Source: Candidatus Vogelbacteria bacterium RIFOXYD1_FULL_46_19
Lineage (GTDB): Bacteria; Patescibacteriota; Minisyncoccia; Phycocordibacterales; XYD1-FULL-46-19
Direction of reading: 5' to 3'
DNA length: 46,415 bases
NCBI GenBank assembly: GCA_001824825.1
Contig: MHTK01000006.1
Coordinates: forward strand, 1-46,415
A program made the position numbers and the translations under genes. Positions 33,643 through 41,994 of this stretch are shown one piece after another (within the stretch, counting starts at the first letter, position 1; each line of letters begins with the position of its first letter). Under the pieces are notes generated by a model, which was not told the DNA's origin, did not search any database, and saw only the letters and a list, made by a program, of their open reading frames with translations.

Positions 33643-33710
33643 TGGACCTAGCGAGAATCGAACTCGCGTTTCGACAATGTTCACCCTGTTAAATCCAAAA
33701 TGTTACTAGT
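33643..33710 (-). pseudogene. 3' end fragment of a tmRNA-like (or tRNA) gene
   Basis: On the minus strand GCGAG TTCGATT CTCGC is a perfect T-arm (33651-33667), followed by acceptor strand TAGGTCC and A (33643-33650). Upstream sequence does not form an anticodon arm. It resembles the tmRNA 3' end, where a non-anticodon stem precedes the T-arm (compare C-A-T-T-n-C-G-n-A-C-G-C-G). No matching 5' acceptor GGACCTA or conserved tmRNA 5' domain was found in the next 400 bp. It is therefore probably a displaced 3' fragment beside the island. Confidence 0.5.
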
Positions 33711-33777
33711 GGTGTCATTATATCATTTGCTCGAACTTTTTTTGAGCGAGAATGAATCGTCCCGCCACTGCCTCGTA

Positions 33778-33885
33778 GAGCCTCGGCAACCCCAAAAGAA
33801 AAACACTCCTTGCATTTCTGATTTGGCGGGAGTGAAATTTCTTTTGAAAAAGGAAAGGGTGTTTTTCTTTCGGGGTTCTGCCCTC
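33778..33885. repeat. Long imperfect inverted repeat at left island edge
   Basis: Arms at ~33788-33812 and ~33849-33875 share AACCCC-AAAGAAAAACAC with one mismatch before a short length difference. The whole would fold as a long hairpin. No gene; open frames on both strands here are artefacts of the repeat. Confidence 0.55.
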
Positions 33886-33994
33886 CAAGTATTCAGGCAG
33901 GTGGCGGAACAATGCGGACGAAGTTTTGGCAAAACTATTTTTTGGAGAAAGGATTTGGCAAAACTTCGGCTCATTCGTTTTTGAATTCGGATGT

Positions 33995-34166
33995 CGCAAA
34001 TGGAAAAGGAGGGTGAGAAGCGAATGCTTGGAGCTTCGCAAGGCCGGAGCGCGACGGCGCGAGGAGGGGTAGCGGAATTTTCCAGCAGAAAAATATCCGT
34101 GACTTGGGGAGGAATTTTCCATTTGCTCCTCTTTTTGTTTTTGAAAAATTGGGGGCGGACAGAAAA
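33995..34166 (+). repeat. Left arm of the island-flanking inverted repeat
   Basis: 172 bp that match the reverse complement of 46281-46415, apart from a 37-bp extra stretch (34084-34120) in this arm. The extra piece is bounded by a 10-bp direct repeat GGAATTTTCC (34074-34083 and 34111-34120), so the right arm looks like a deletion between those repeats, or the left one a duplication. Confidence 0.92.
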
Positions 34167-34191
34167 AATTGAGAAAAAGTGTTATTCATGT

Positions 34192-34235
34192 TAGTATAGT
34201 TGTGAGGGTTAGTTTCAACGCTCATACTTATACTA
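34192..34235 (+). promoter_or_regulatory. Candidate island promoter and Xre operator
   Basis: TATACT (34229-34234) lies 8 nt before the regulator ATG as a -10 box. A TAGTATA (34192-34198) pairs with TATACTA (34229-34235) as a 7-bp inverted repeat over the promoter, a plausible autoregulatory site for the Xre protein. No strong -35. Confidence 0.35.
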
Positions 34236-34242
34236 TCATACT

Positions 34243-34455
34243 ATGGAAAGCAAACAAAATAGACAAATTGGGGATAAAATAAAAGTCTTTCGAGCAAAGC
34301 AAGGATTGACACAGGACGCTCTTGCGAGAAAGTGCGATATTCCCTATACAACGCTGACTAAGATTGAATCGAATGTGATAACAAAGCCGTCAATCCAAAC
34401 AGTTACCAAAATTGCCGAAGGGTTGGGAATAACCATTGATGATTTGATTAAATAA
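34243..34455 (+). CDS. Xre-family (HTH_3) transcriptional regulator
   Basis: 70 residues, a bare helix-turn-helix domain: I-G-D-K-I-K-V-F-R-A-K-Q-G-L-T-Q-D-A-L-A-R-K-C-D-I-P-Y-T is split over recognition helices 2-3, then T-L-T-K-I-E-S-N and the P-S-I-Q-T-V-T-K-I-A-E-G-L-G-I end. It is first in the island operon, 6 bp before the alanyl-tRNA synthetase gene. It probably controls this operon. No ligand or dimerisation domain is present. Confidence 0.92.
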   Translation: MESKQNRQIGDKIKVFRAKQGLTQDALARKCDIPYTTLTKIESNVITKPSIQTVTKIAEGLGITIDDLIK

Positions 34456-34461
34456 ATTTAT

Positions 34462-36252
34462 ATGCAATCACGAGAAATACGAAAAAAGTTTTTAGATTTT
34501 TTTAAGGAACGAGGACATATAATAGTACCCTCGTCGCCACTTGTGCCAGAGAATGATCCGTCAGTACTTTTCAATACTGCTGGCATGCAACCACTCGTTC
34601 CATATCTCATGGGTTTGCAACATCCGTCAGGATCAAAGCGTATCGCTAATGTGCAAAAATGTGTACGTACTAGTGATATTGATGAGGTTGGGGACAATAC
34701 CCATCTTACTTTCTTCGAGATGCTTGGTAACTGGTCACTTGGTGATTATTTCAAAAAAGACGCGATACAGTGGAGTTTTGAATTCTTAACATCAAAAAAT
34801 AGTGGCTTGGGGCTAGACCCACGACGTCTTTATGTAACGGTCTTTGAAGGTGACGAAAACGCGCCATGCGATAACGATGCACATAGTGTTTGGAAAGAAG
34901 TATTTGAAAATGAAGGCATGGATCCTCAAAAAAGAATCTTTTTCATGGATGCTGCTTCGAACTGGTGGAGCCCGGGAGATAATGGTCCATGTGGACCAGA
35001 TAGTGAGATGTTTTACGATGTGACGGGTGGATTGACTGAGGGCTTGACTAAAGAAGAATTTATCGCAGCTGACAAAAACCAACATGTGGTTGAAATATGG
35101 AATGACGTGTTCATGGAGTATCAAAAGAGTGATGGCAAAATTAGTGGCAAACTCAAAAACCAAAATGTTGATACTGGTTCAGGACTAGAGCGCGTTACTT
35201 GTGTGGTACAAGGGAAAGAAAATGTTTTTGACACTGATTTATTCAAACCCGTCATTAACAAAATATCGTTACTTGCGCAACAGGGTGATGAGCGGTCCAA
35301 GCGTATAATTGCCGACCATATTCGCGCTTCAGTCTTCCTCATTGCTGATGGTATAACTCCTTCAAATACTGAACAGGGTTATGTTTTGCGTCGATTGCTT
35401 CGTCGCGCGATAAGACATGCAGATAAAATTGATATAAAACAAGATTCACTCGTCTCGCTCGTGCCAATAATTGTTGAGGAATACAAAGAAGCCTACCCGA
35501 ATATCTTGGAAAAGCAGGCATTCATGGAACAAGAAGTTCTGAAGGAGGAAATGAAGTTTAGAAAAACCCTTGCTGTTGGTATCAAAGAGTTCGAAAAAAT
35601 AAACACTCCTATTATTTCTGGACATGATGCGTTTATCCTTTTTTCAACATACGGCTTTCCTTTTGAACTGACTTTGGAGCTTGCCGATGAAAAAGGATTG
35701 AAAGTGAATAAGGACGAGTTTCAGATAGAAATGGAAAAACATCAAAACCTTTCACGGACAAGTACATCAGGAAAATTTAAGGGAGGGTTGGCTAACACTA
35801 ATGAGACAACAACGATGCTCCACACAGCAACACACATTATGCTTGCAGGGTTGCGAAAATATTTAGGTGACAGTGTCCATCAGGCAGGCTCTAATATTAC
35901 TGAAGAACGTACACGATTTGATTTTACGTATGAGGGAAAAGTAGAAAGGGAGACGCTTGATCGGGTGGAAAAATATGTGAATGAAGCTATCAGCAAGAAG
36001 TGTAGCGTGGTAACAGAAATCATGGAGAAAGAAACCGCAATGAATGCGGGAGTGGAGGGAAGTTTTTGGGAGAAATACCCAGATAAAGTTACCGTGTATA
36101 CGGTAAGGTGTAGTGACGGTACAGTATATTCACAAGAGCTTTGCGGAGGCCCACATGTTGCTAATACCGGAGATGTTAAAGGAACATTTAAAATTATAAA
36201 AGAAGAAGCGTCGTCCGCTGGTGTTCGACGCATTAAGGGAGTCTTGGAATAA
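34462..36252 (+). CDS. alaS: Alanyl-tRNA synthetase, truncated C-terminus (596 residues)
   Basis: Class II catalytic core from residue 1 (motif 2 around V-R-T-S-D-I-D-E-V-G; D-T-G-S-G-L-E-R-V), tRNA-recognition domain, then the editing domain with H454-T-A-T-H458 and C561-G-G-P-H565 zinc ligands. The protein ends at S-S-A-G-V-R-R-I-K-G-V-L-E, so the C-Ala/oligomerisation region (~250 residues in full-length enzymes) is absent. Short AlaRS forms occur in CPR. It may be the only alaS or an extra, island-borne copy; the window cannot tell. Its place inside an island operon with peptidase and nucleoside genes is odd. Confidence 0.93.
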   Translation: MQSREIRKKFLDFFKERGHIIVPSSPLVPENDPSVLFNTAGMQPLVPYLMGLQHPSGSKRIANVQKCVRTSDIDEVGDNTHLTFFEMLGNWSLGDYFKKDAIQWSFEFLTSKNSGLGLDPRRLYVTVFEGDENAPCDNDAHSVWKEVFENEGMDPQKRIFFMDAASNWWSPGDNGPCGPDSEMFYDVTGGLTEGLTKEEFIAADKNQHVVEIWNDVFMEYQKSDGKISGKLKNQNVDTGSGLERVTCVVQGKENVFDTDLFKPVINKISLLAQQGDERSKRIIADHIRASVFLIADGITPSNTEQGYVLRRLLRRAIRHADKIDIKQDSLVSLVPIIVEEYKEAYPNILEKQAFMEQEVLKEEMKFRKTLAVGIKEFEKINTPIISGHDAFILFSTYGFPFELTLELADEKGLKVNKDEFQIEMEKHQNLSRTSTSGKFKGGLANTNETTTMLHTATHIMLAGLRKYLGDSVHQAGSNITEERTRFDFTYEGKVERETLDRVEKYVNEAISKKCSVVTEIMEKETAMNAGVEGSFWEKYPDKVTVYTVRCSDGTVYSQELCGGPHVANTGDVKGTFKIIKEEASSAGVRRIKGVLE

Positions 36253-36266
36253 AGAATATTAATTTT

Positions 36267-37292
36267 ATGAACAAACAAAAATTAACTTTCATCTGTATAG
36301 GAATAATTGTTTTAGCAAGTCTTTCTTTGGTGTTGTTGAGAGACAAAGATTTGACGAGCTCTGTCGTGCCAGAATTAGCACATGTCCGCATTGGTTGGCA
36401 GACTCCATGGGCTACGCAAGGCCAATTGACTCAGATTTTAAAATATACAGATATATTGAAGAATAACGAAATTGAAGGAGACTTCAAAGGATTTACTTAT
36501 GGTGGTCCGTTAAACGAGGCGGCGCTTGCAGGTGAGGTTGATATTATCTTTACAGCAGACCAACCAGCGGCCACTCTGCTCGCAAAGGATGAAAAGTGGA
36601 CTATCATTGGAAGGCTTATGTATAACAGAGTTTCACTCTATGTGCCACCCATGTCTCCTATAACTACATTAGCTGATCTGAAAGGAAAGACCGTAGCAAT
36701 GCCTTTTGGAGCAGCTGCACAACGTGTGGCCTTGAAAGCCGAGCAAGATGCAGGTCTTGATCCTAAAGTGGATGTAAATAACATTAATCTTGGTATTTAT
36801 GAGCAGAGCGATCTTGTTCGTGATCCCAATGCAAAAAAATGGGGCACCATAGATGCAATGGCGGGGTTTGACCCAACACCAGCGATCTTTGAAGAAAAAG
36901 GATTGGTAAAAAACCTACATGTAGGCAAAGTCGTATCGGTGATTGTAGTTTCAAATGATTTTATTAACCGCAACCCCGATTCAGTCAGTCGTTTCCTTAA
37001 ATCGTTTAACGAAGCATATGATTACTACCGAAACAACATATCGCAAGCCGACACATGGTTTGTTGCAGAGTCAGGACTTGATATTACACCGCGTGCATTA
37101 GAGATAGCGGCAGATGTAGAACCAAATCTTAAAGTAACTTCAAAAAATGAAATTCGTATTGGCTTCAATGACGAAGATTATAAGATAATGCAAGAGGCGG
37201 CTGATTTTATTTTTGATCAAGGGTTAGTAAAGAAACGAGTAATTATGAGAGAGCATGTAGACACTTCGTTTCTAGAAGAGATAGCTAAATAA
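36267..37292 (+). CDS. ABC transporter substrate-binding protein, NMT1/TauA type
   Basis: 341 residues. An N-terminal signal anchor (~7-24) without a clear lipobox Cys precedes a periplasmic-binding fold: H-V-R-I-G-W-Q-T-P-W-A-T-Q-G, a G-x-x-x-x-A-A-L-A-G-E-V-D-I-I-F-T-A-D-Q-P-A motif and L-A-D-L-K-G-K-T-V-A-M-P-F-G-A-A. This is the nitrate/sulfonate/taurine/thiamine-precursor class. Its permease and ATPase are the last two genes of the same operon. The ligand is unknown; neighbours point to a nucleobase-like or sulfonated compound. Confidence 0.88.
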   Translation: MNKQKLTFICIGIIVLASLSLVLLRDKDLTSSVVPELAHVRIGWQTPWATQGQLTQILKYTDILKNNEIEGDFKGFTYGGPLNEAALAGEVDIIFTADQPAATLLAKDEKWTIIGRLMYNRVSLYVPPMSPITTLADLKGKTVAMPFGAAAQRVALKAEQDAGLDPKVDVNNINLGIYEQSDLVRDPNAKKWGTIDAMAGFDPTPAIFEEKGLVKNLHVGKVVSVIVVSNDFINRNPDSVSRFLKSFNEAYDYYRNNISQADTWFVAESGLDITPRALEIAADVEPNLKVTSKNEIRIGFNDEDYKIMQEAADFIFDQGLVKKRVIMREHVDTSFLEEIAK

Positions 37293-37299
37293 TCACATT

Positions 37300-38442
37300 A
37301 TGCAAAAGAAAAAGAATCTTATTTTTGTTTCATTGGATACGGTACGGGCAGATGTTGCGTACAGTGGAAAATTCGAAGCGATAGAAAAATTAAGAAATGT
37401 AGGTGTTACATTTTTAAATACTATTTCTTCTTCTCCACTTACACCAGTCAGTCACTCTACTGTTTTTACCGGGCTACAACCGTTTAATCACGGTGTCCGT
37501 CACCTTTTTAAAGAGCAAATTAATAAAAATGTTCCGGTTTTAGCAGAGATACTAAAATCAGAGGGATACAAAACCGGAGCAATTGTGTCTTGTCCAGGGA
37601 TGAATAGGTGGTATGGATTCTCACGCGGATTCGACCACTATGATGATGAGATACCGCTTTTAGCTGACGGGAGTGATCCGCTTCAAACGGTTGATGTAAA
37701 AAAACGAGGTACGGCGCTTAAACGAGCTGAGGTTGTTATTGACAGAGCAATACAGTGGATTTCAAAAAATAAAGATGAACAGCCTTTCTTTGCCTTCCTA
37801 CACTTTTTTGATGCTCACTGGCCATATGAAGCGCCTAAGAAATTTGCAGGCGATAACATATACGAAGAGGAGGTTGCATATTCAGCTCATCATTTCGGTT
37901 TATTTATGAAAGAAATGGAAGAAATGAATCTTCTATCAAACACAACAGTTGTTTGTTTTTCTGATCATGGTGAGGATCTTGATGGTATGTATCCGAATGA
38001 CAAGGGTGGTGAAAAACTTGGACATCCCGAAGAATTAGGACATGGATGTTTGCTTTACGATCAGACGCAGAAGGTTGTTTTGATCATAAAAGATCCCTCG
38101 TTAAAAGAAGGAATAAATATTGAAGAGCAAGTAAGATTGGTTGACATCATGCCGACAACACTTGAATTATTAAACATCAAGAAAAGAGTTTTCTCTTTTG
38201 ACGGCATATCTATATTACCTGCAATTAGCGGTGAAAAGTTAAATCTTCCTGCATACTCTGAGACTTTCTATCCGGAAGAGCAAACAGTTGCTACTGGAGG
38301 GAAGTTTTTAGAAACATGTAACAAGAAGTCAATACGTCTCAAAAACTCCGAAAAGATTATTACCCATCTCAACAGTGATTACATTGAGGTTTATGATCTG
38401 AAGCAAGATCCTAATGAGATGAAAAACCTTTCAAAAAATTAA
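37300..38442 (+). CDS. Sulfatase-fold hydrolase 1 (alkaline phosphatase superfamily)
   Basis: 380 residues. Metal ligands: S-L-D-T-V-R-A-D (Asp13) near the start and F-S-D-H-G-E-D late. The nucleophile position, Cys or Ser in true sulfatases (CxPSR...TG), is Thr48 in L-T-P-V-S-H-S-T-V-F-T-G. This Thr form is typical of phosphodiesterase-like or phosphatase-like members rather than formylglycine sulfatases. No signal peptide is seen, so it is probably cytosolic. Gap to the SBP gene is 7 bp and to its paralogue 10 bp. Confidence 0.88.
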   Translation: MQKKKNLIFVSLDTVRADVAYSGKFEAIEKLRNVGVTFLNTISSSPLTPVSHSTVFTGLQPFNHGVRHLFKEQINKNVPVLAEILKSEGYKTGAIVSCPGMNRWYGFSRGFDHYDDEIPLLADGSDPLQTVDVKKRGTALKRAEVVIDRAIQWISKNKDEQPFFAFLHFFDAHWPYEAPKKFAGDNIYEEEVAYSAHHFGLFMKEMEEMNLLSNTTVVCFSDHGEDLDGMYPNDKGGEKLGHPEELGHGCLLYDQTQKVVLIIKDPSLKEGINIEEQVRLVDIMPTTLELLNIKKRVFSFDGISILPAISGEKLNLPAYSETFYPEEQTVATGGKFLETCNKKSIRLKNSEKIITHLNSDYIEVYDLKQDPNEMKNLSKN

Positions 38443-38452
38443 TAATAAAAAT

Positions 38453-39841
38453 ATGGGAAATATAAATAAAGTCATTATGATTTGCGTAGATACTTTGAGA
38501 GCCGACACTCTTTTTAACCGTGAGGATTTTTACTTAAAATATAATATCAAACAAAAACTTAATACACCAAATCTTGACTGGTTGGTAAGAGAATCAACTC
38601 TCTTAAAAAATTGTATTACGACATCACCGTATACTACAGCATCCCATGCTTCTTATTTTACTGGCTACTGGCCAAAACATCACTCCGTAATGGATTTTTT
38701 CAAGAATAAATTATCTAAACCAACTATTTATAATTTATTAAATAAAAAAGGTTATAAAACTTTCTTTTGCAATGACTTTCCTTTTATTCTTGGAGACTAT
38801 CTTGGTTTCAAAGAAGGCGTAGATCGTTACTATATTGAAAGTGAATTGGAATGCCTAAAGGATTTTCATAACACAGATGGTAACAAATTTGCGTTCTTCC
38901 ATTTTGCTGATGTCCATTGGCCATATGGATACCACAAGCTAAAAAGTAATAATGAATTTGACTCATTAGAAAATTTTTTAATGGAACAATCGAAAATAAC
39001 AGGGGTTCCTCTCAGTAAAAAAATAAAACCGGGGCCGATAGAAGCGATAAAGGAAGATAAAGAATTATTGCTTGAGCAAAATTATCGAATGATAATAGAC
39101 TATTACTGCAATAAAAAAGATTACAACACAGTAATGCAGTGGTATGCGGATGGAATTTCTCGTTTTGACAACAGTCGCTTCGATGAATTCATAAGGTCGT
39201 TAAAAGATTATGGACTTTTTGATGATCCAAATACATTAATAGTAATATTTGGTGATCATGGTGAGAATTGGTCGGACGAATCATACGGACATTTTAATTC
39301 ATGTGATTATAGTGTAATCAATGTTCCAGTTTTACTTCATAGCAAAAGCATTCCTCGTAAAATAATTAATGAAATAACGAGAACTATAGATATTGTACCT
39401 TCAATAATTAATTTTTTAAATGTCGATATAAAAAATGATTTTGATGGGGTTGATTTATATAGTAAAGCTCCAGATCATTCAGTCACACAATCATGGGTAT
39501 CAGATTTCAAAGAGCTGGTTGGTTTTTTTCAAGAAACAAAAAATAAAAATGAATTTATAGATGGAAAGATAAAAAGTTTTCTTCTAAAAGAAGCGGTAAT
39601 AAAAGACAACAAAAAGCTTGAGTTTAAGTATACCAATTCAGGCGAGGTTGAATATTCAAAATCTTCAATTATTAAAAATGGGCTGGAAATAAACACTGAT
39701 TTGAATTTTCAAGAGGAATTAGGAGAATACTTACGGCGTTATAATCATGATCTCGTAAATAGGTCAGATCAAAACGTAGCAATTGAGGATAAAATTTTGA
39801 ATGAGTTTAAGAATTTAGGATACTATGGTGGAGAACAATAA
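38453..39841 (+). CDS. Sulfatase-fold hydrolase 2, divergent paralogue
   Basis: 462 residues. The same layout: I-C-V-D-T-L-R-A-D (Asp13), T61 in Y-T-T-A-S-H-A-S-Y-F-T-G as nucleophile, and F-G-D-H-G-E-N-W as the late metal site. The C-terminal ~130 residues are extra compared with gene 1, poorly conserved and AT-rich in coding. No signal peptide. Two unequal copies side by side suggest different substrates or a heteromer. Both could release phosphate or sulfate from a nucleoside derivative; this is inference. Confidence 0.82.
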   Translation: MGNINKVIMICVDTLRADTLFNREDFYLKYNIKQKLNTPNLDWLVRESTLLKNCITTSPYTTASHASYFTGYWPKHHSVMDFFKNKLSKPTIYNLLNKKGYKTFFCNDFPFILGDYLGFKEGVDRYYIESELECLKDFHNTDGNKFAFFHFADVHWPYGYHKLKSNNEFDSLENFLMEQSKITGVPLSKKIKPGPIEAIKEDKELLLEQNYRMIIDYYCNKKDYNTVMQWYADGISRFDNSRFDEFIRSLKDYGLFDDPNTLIVIFGDHGENWSDESYGHFNSCDYSVINVPVLLHSKSIPRKIINEITRTIDIVPSIINFLNVDIKNDFDGVDLYSKAPDHSVTQSWVSDFKELVGFFQETKNKNEFIDGKIKSFLLKEAVIKDNKKLEFKYTNSGEVEYSKSSIIKNGLEINTDLNFQEELGEYLRRYNHDLVNRSDQNVAIEDKILNEFKNLGYYGGEQ

Positions 39842-40535
39842 AAAAAATGAATTAAAAATGATTTGTCTCGAAGAGATTTTGAGACAAAAGACAATCATCT
39901 TTAACGAGTGTGTTATGTTTGACCAACACACAACCATTAATGGTGCGGGGATAGATTTAAGGCCTATTACCTATATTGATTTGCCTGTTTCCTCTCCTCG
40001 TTACTTAGACGCAGTAGGAGAATATATATATGGATTGCAGAAAGTCGTTAATTATCGTTCTTTATGTGGTATAGCTACGCAGGGTCTTTCTTACACATAT
40101 AGCACATCTATAAAATATAACATCCCCGCAATCTACTTTAGGAAGGAACCACAAAAATATGGCACAAATTCTCATCTTGCCGGAAAATTGACACGGGACC
40201 AAACTCCTACACTAATAATTGACAATTTGATCTACTCGGGTAAAACACTCAATTTAGCAGTATCCAAGTTAAAAGAGTCGGATATCTCGATCGCCGGTCT
40301 ATTCACTGTTGTTAAGTTTGAAACTTCTTTTAGTGAGCTCATTGTTGATAATAAATTATTTTATCTCTTAACAGTCAAAGAGATCTATGATTATTTAATT
40401 CAAAATAACTATTTTCCAAAAAATATTGAAAAATACATTAAGCTTTTTTTAAAGGATCAAACCTTATTTCATTCAAAATCAGAGATTTATCTACAATATT
40501 TATCAGAATTAAAGAAGTCAAAAACTAGCTTTTGA
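39825..40535 (+). CDS. Orotate-phosphoribosyltransferase-like protein
   Basis: 236 residues. The PRPP loop reads T-L-I-I-D-N-L-I-Y-S-G-K-T-L, matching the type I V-D-D-V-x-T-x-G-x-T/S pattern with Asn replacing the second Asp. A-T-Q-G-L-S-Y near 85 and P-A-I-Y-F-R-K-E near 102 match the OPRT core (G-x-x-x-x-G...R-K). The last ~70 residues are helical and not typical. It overlaps the preceding gene by 17 bp, so translation is probably coupled. Substrate base is unknown. Confidence 0.78.
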   Translation: MVENNKKNELKMICLEEILRQKTIIFNECVMFDQHTTINGAGIDLRPITYIDLPVSSPRYLDAVGEYIYGLQKVVNYRSLCGIATQGLSYTYSTSIKYNIPAIYFRKEPQKYGTNSHLAGKLTRDQTPTLIIDNLIYSGKTLNLAVSKLKESDISIAGLFTVVKFETSFSELIVDNKLFYLLTVKEIYDYLIQNNYFPKNIEKYIKLFLKDQTLFHSKSEIYLQYLSELKKSKTSF

Positions 40536-40548
40536 CTATATCGATTAT

Positions 40549-41280
40549 ATGTCACAGTCAAAAATTAGCGTAGTAGCAATTGAAGGTTTACATAATTCAG
40601 GGAAAAGTACCCAGATTGCAGATTTATATTCTAATTTGAAAAAAGAAGGAATTTTTGTTGTGGTTTTAAGAGGCCACGGATTTCGTTCAGGCACAGGCTT
40701 AGATATTAATGATCCTGTTTCTTCGTGGTGGCAAAAACATTACCCCTTATTTATGGAAGCAGGACAAAAGGGAAGAGAATCTTTTATGGAGGCAGAAGCT
40801 AGAGCGACAAATAAATTGTACCAAGAGTTATTTGATATTAAAAATAATCTGCTTGAGAAAATGAAGAAAAATAAGTTCGGTAGAGCTGTGATTCTTTTAG
40901 ATAGATCTATAGTGTCTCGTCTCTTTATCTGGCACGGACATTCAAAGAACCCAAACTTTAAAGATTTACTTTCATTTACATACAAAAATACACATAACAA
41001 AGAAACAAAGATAATGCCTATTCCGGACTTATTAATTGTTCTCAATGTTTCTCAAAAGTTATTGCTAAAAAGAAATAAAAACAAGTCTGAGAGAAAAGAT
41101 AAAATTCTTCTTAATAAGAAAATTATATTGAGTCGTTACCAAGATTATATTAAACTAATTAATAATCTCCCAAAAAATATTAAAGAACGGACTTTTATTA
41201 TTAATGCAGGAAGGTCAAAAACTGCTGTTCAAAAAGAAATCCTGAAATTAATTAACAGCCAGTTATATTTTAAAAAATAA
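40549..41280 (+). CDS. Thymidylate-kinase-like P-loop nucleotide kinase
   Basis: 243 residues. Walker A G-L-H-N-S-G-K-S-T after V-V-A-I-E, as in dTMP kinase (F-E-G-x-x-G-x-G-K). The mid D-R-S-I-V-S-R-L-F corresponds to the D-R-Y/F-x-x-S motif of the family, and a basic LID-like R-N-K-N-K-S-E-R-K-D follows P-D-L-L-I-V-L-N-V. It would phosphorylate a nucleoside monophosphate or a nucleoside-like compound. It is longer and more divergent than housekeeping tmk. Confidence 0.8.
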   Translation: MSQSKISVVAIEGLHNSGKSTQIADLYSNLKKEGIFVVVLRGHGFRSGTGLDINDPVSSWWQKHYPLFMEAGQKGRESFMEAEARATNKLYQELFDIKNNLLEKMKKNKFGRAVILLDRSIVSRLFIWHGHSKNPNFKDLLSFTYKNTHNKETKIMPIPDLLIVLNVSQKLLLKRNKNKSERKDKILLNKKIILSRYQDYIKLINNLPKNIKERTFIINAGRSKTAVQKEILKLINSQLYFKK

Positions 41281-41283
41281 ATT

Positions 41284-41991
41284 ATGCAACATTTAGAAAT
41301 TCTGCCAAATCTAAAAGGAAAGACCGCCGTTATTTATGAGAGAATTTGGTTATTAGAGGAACTTGAATACTTGAAAGAATCAGAATCTGATCATGTTCTG
41401 GCTATTGATAGAAGGATCTACTTGAAAGACGACCATGTTTTTACTGCGATGCAAGGTTCATCAATGATTGCATCGCTAGCCGAACGACTTATACAAGCTG
41501 GGGTTAAAAGAATTATTAGGATAGGAACAACCGGAAGTCTTCACGACGAACACAAGCTATTTGAAATAATTATTCCGATGGCAGTATATAAAGATGAAGG
41601 GACAAGTAATCAATATATTGATAGCATTTTCCCTTGTTTGTGTGATTTTGAATTATCTTCTAAGATTTGTAATCTTTTGCATGTAGCTGGGCACACTCAT
41701 TATCGAGGAGTCACATGGACTACTGACGGACGATGGGTTGAATCTTTAGACAAGATGCACAAATTAAAGAAATGGGGCGTTCTTTCGGTTGACATGGAAA
41801 CATCTGCACTTTATACCGTTTGCTTATTTAATAAAATACCATGCATCGCTTTAAATTTTGTCTCTGATTTTCCAATGAAATCAGAAAAAAATGGCTTAAG
41901 AGGAATACCAGATGATTACGAAATATATAAAAAGGAACTTTTAATAAATGTGGATAAAGTAACTCAGCTAATAGTTAAAGGGAAAATATAG
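41284..41991 (+). CDS. Purine/uridine phosphorylase (PNP_UDP) family protein
   Basis: 235 residues. R-I-I-R-I-G-T-T-G-S-L is the phosphate-loop region and V-L-S-V-D-M-E-T-S-A-L-Y-T-V the ribose/base motif (usual 'V-x-x-E-M-E-x-x-x-x-x'), followed by A-L-N-F-V-S-D. Both fit nucleoside phosphorylase or MTA/SAH nucleosidase. The base specificity is not set. It begins 3 bp after the kinase gene. With the PRTase and GuaD it would release and recycle nucleobases. Confidence 0.85.
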   Translation: MQHLEILPNLKGKTAVIYERIWLLEELEYLKESESDHVLAIDRRIYLKDDHVFTAMQGSSMIASLAERLIQAGVKRIIRIGTTGSLHDEHKLFEIIIPMAVYKDEGTSNQYIDSIFPCLCDFELSSKICNLLHVAGHTHYRGVTWTTDGRWVESLDKMHKLKKWGVLSVDMETSALYTVCLFNKIPCIALNFVSDFPMKSEKNGLRGIPDDYEIYKKELLINVDKVTQLIVKGKI

Positions 41992-41994
41992 GCC

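Noticed and set aside
33723-34225. Several overlapping open frames on both strands (60-134 codons)
   Set aside because: They fall in inverted-repeat DNA and mirror each other; composition and lack of motifs indicate repeat artefacts.
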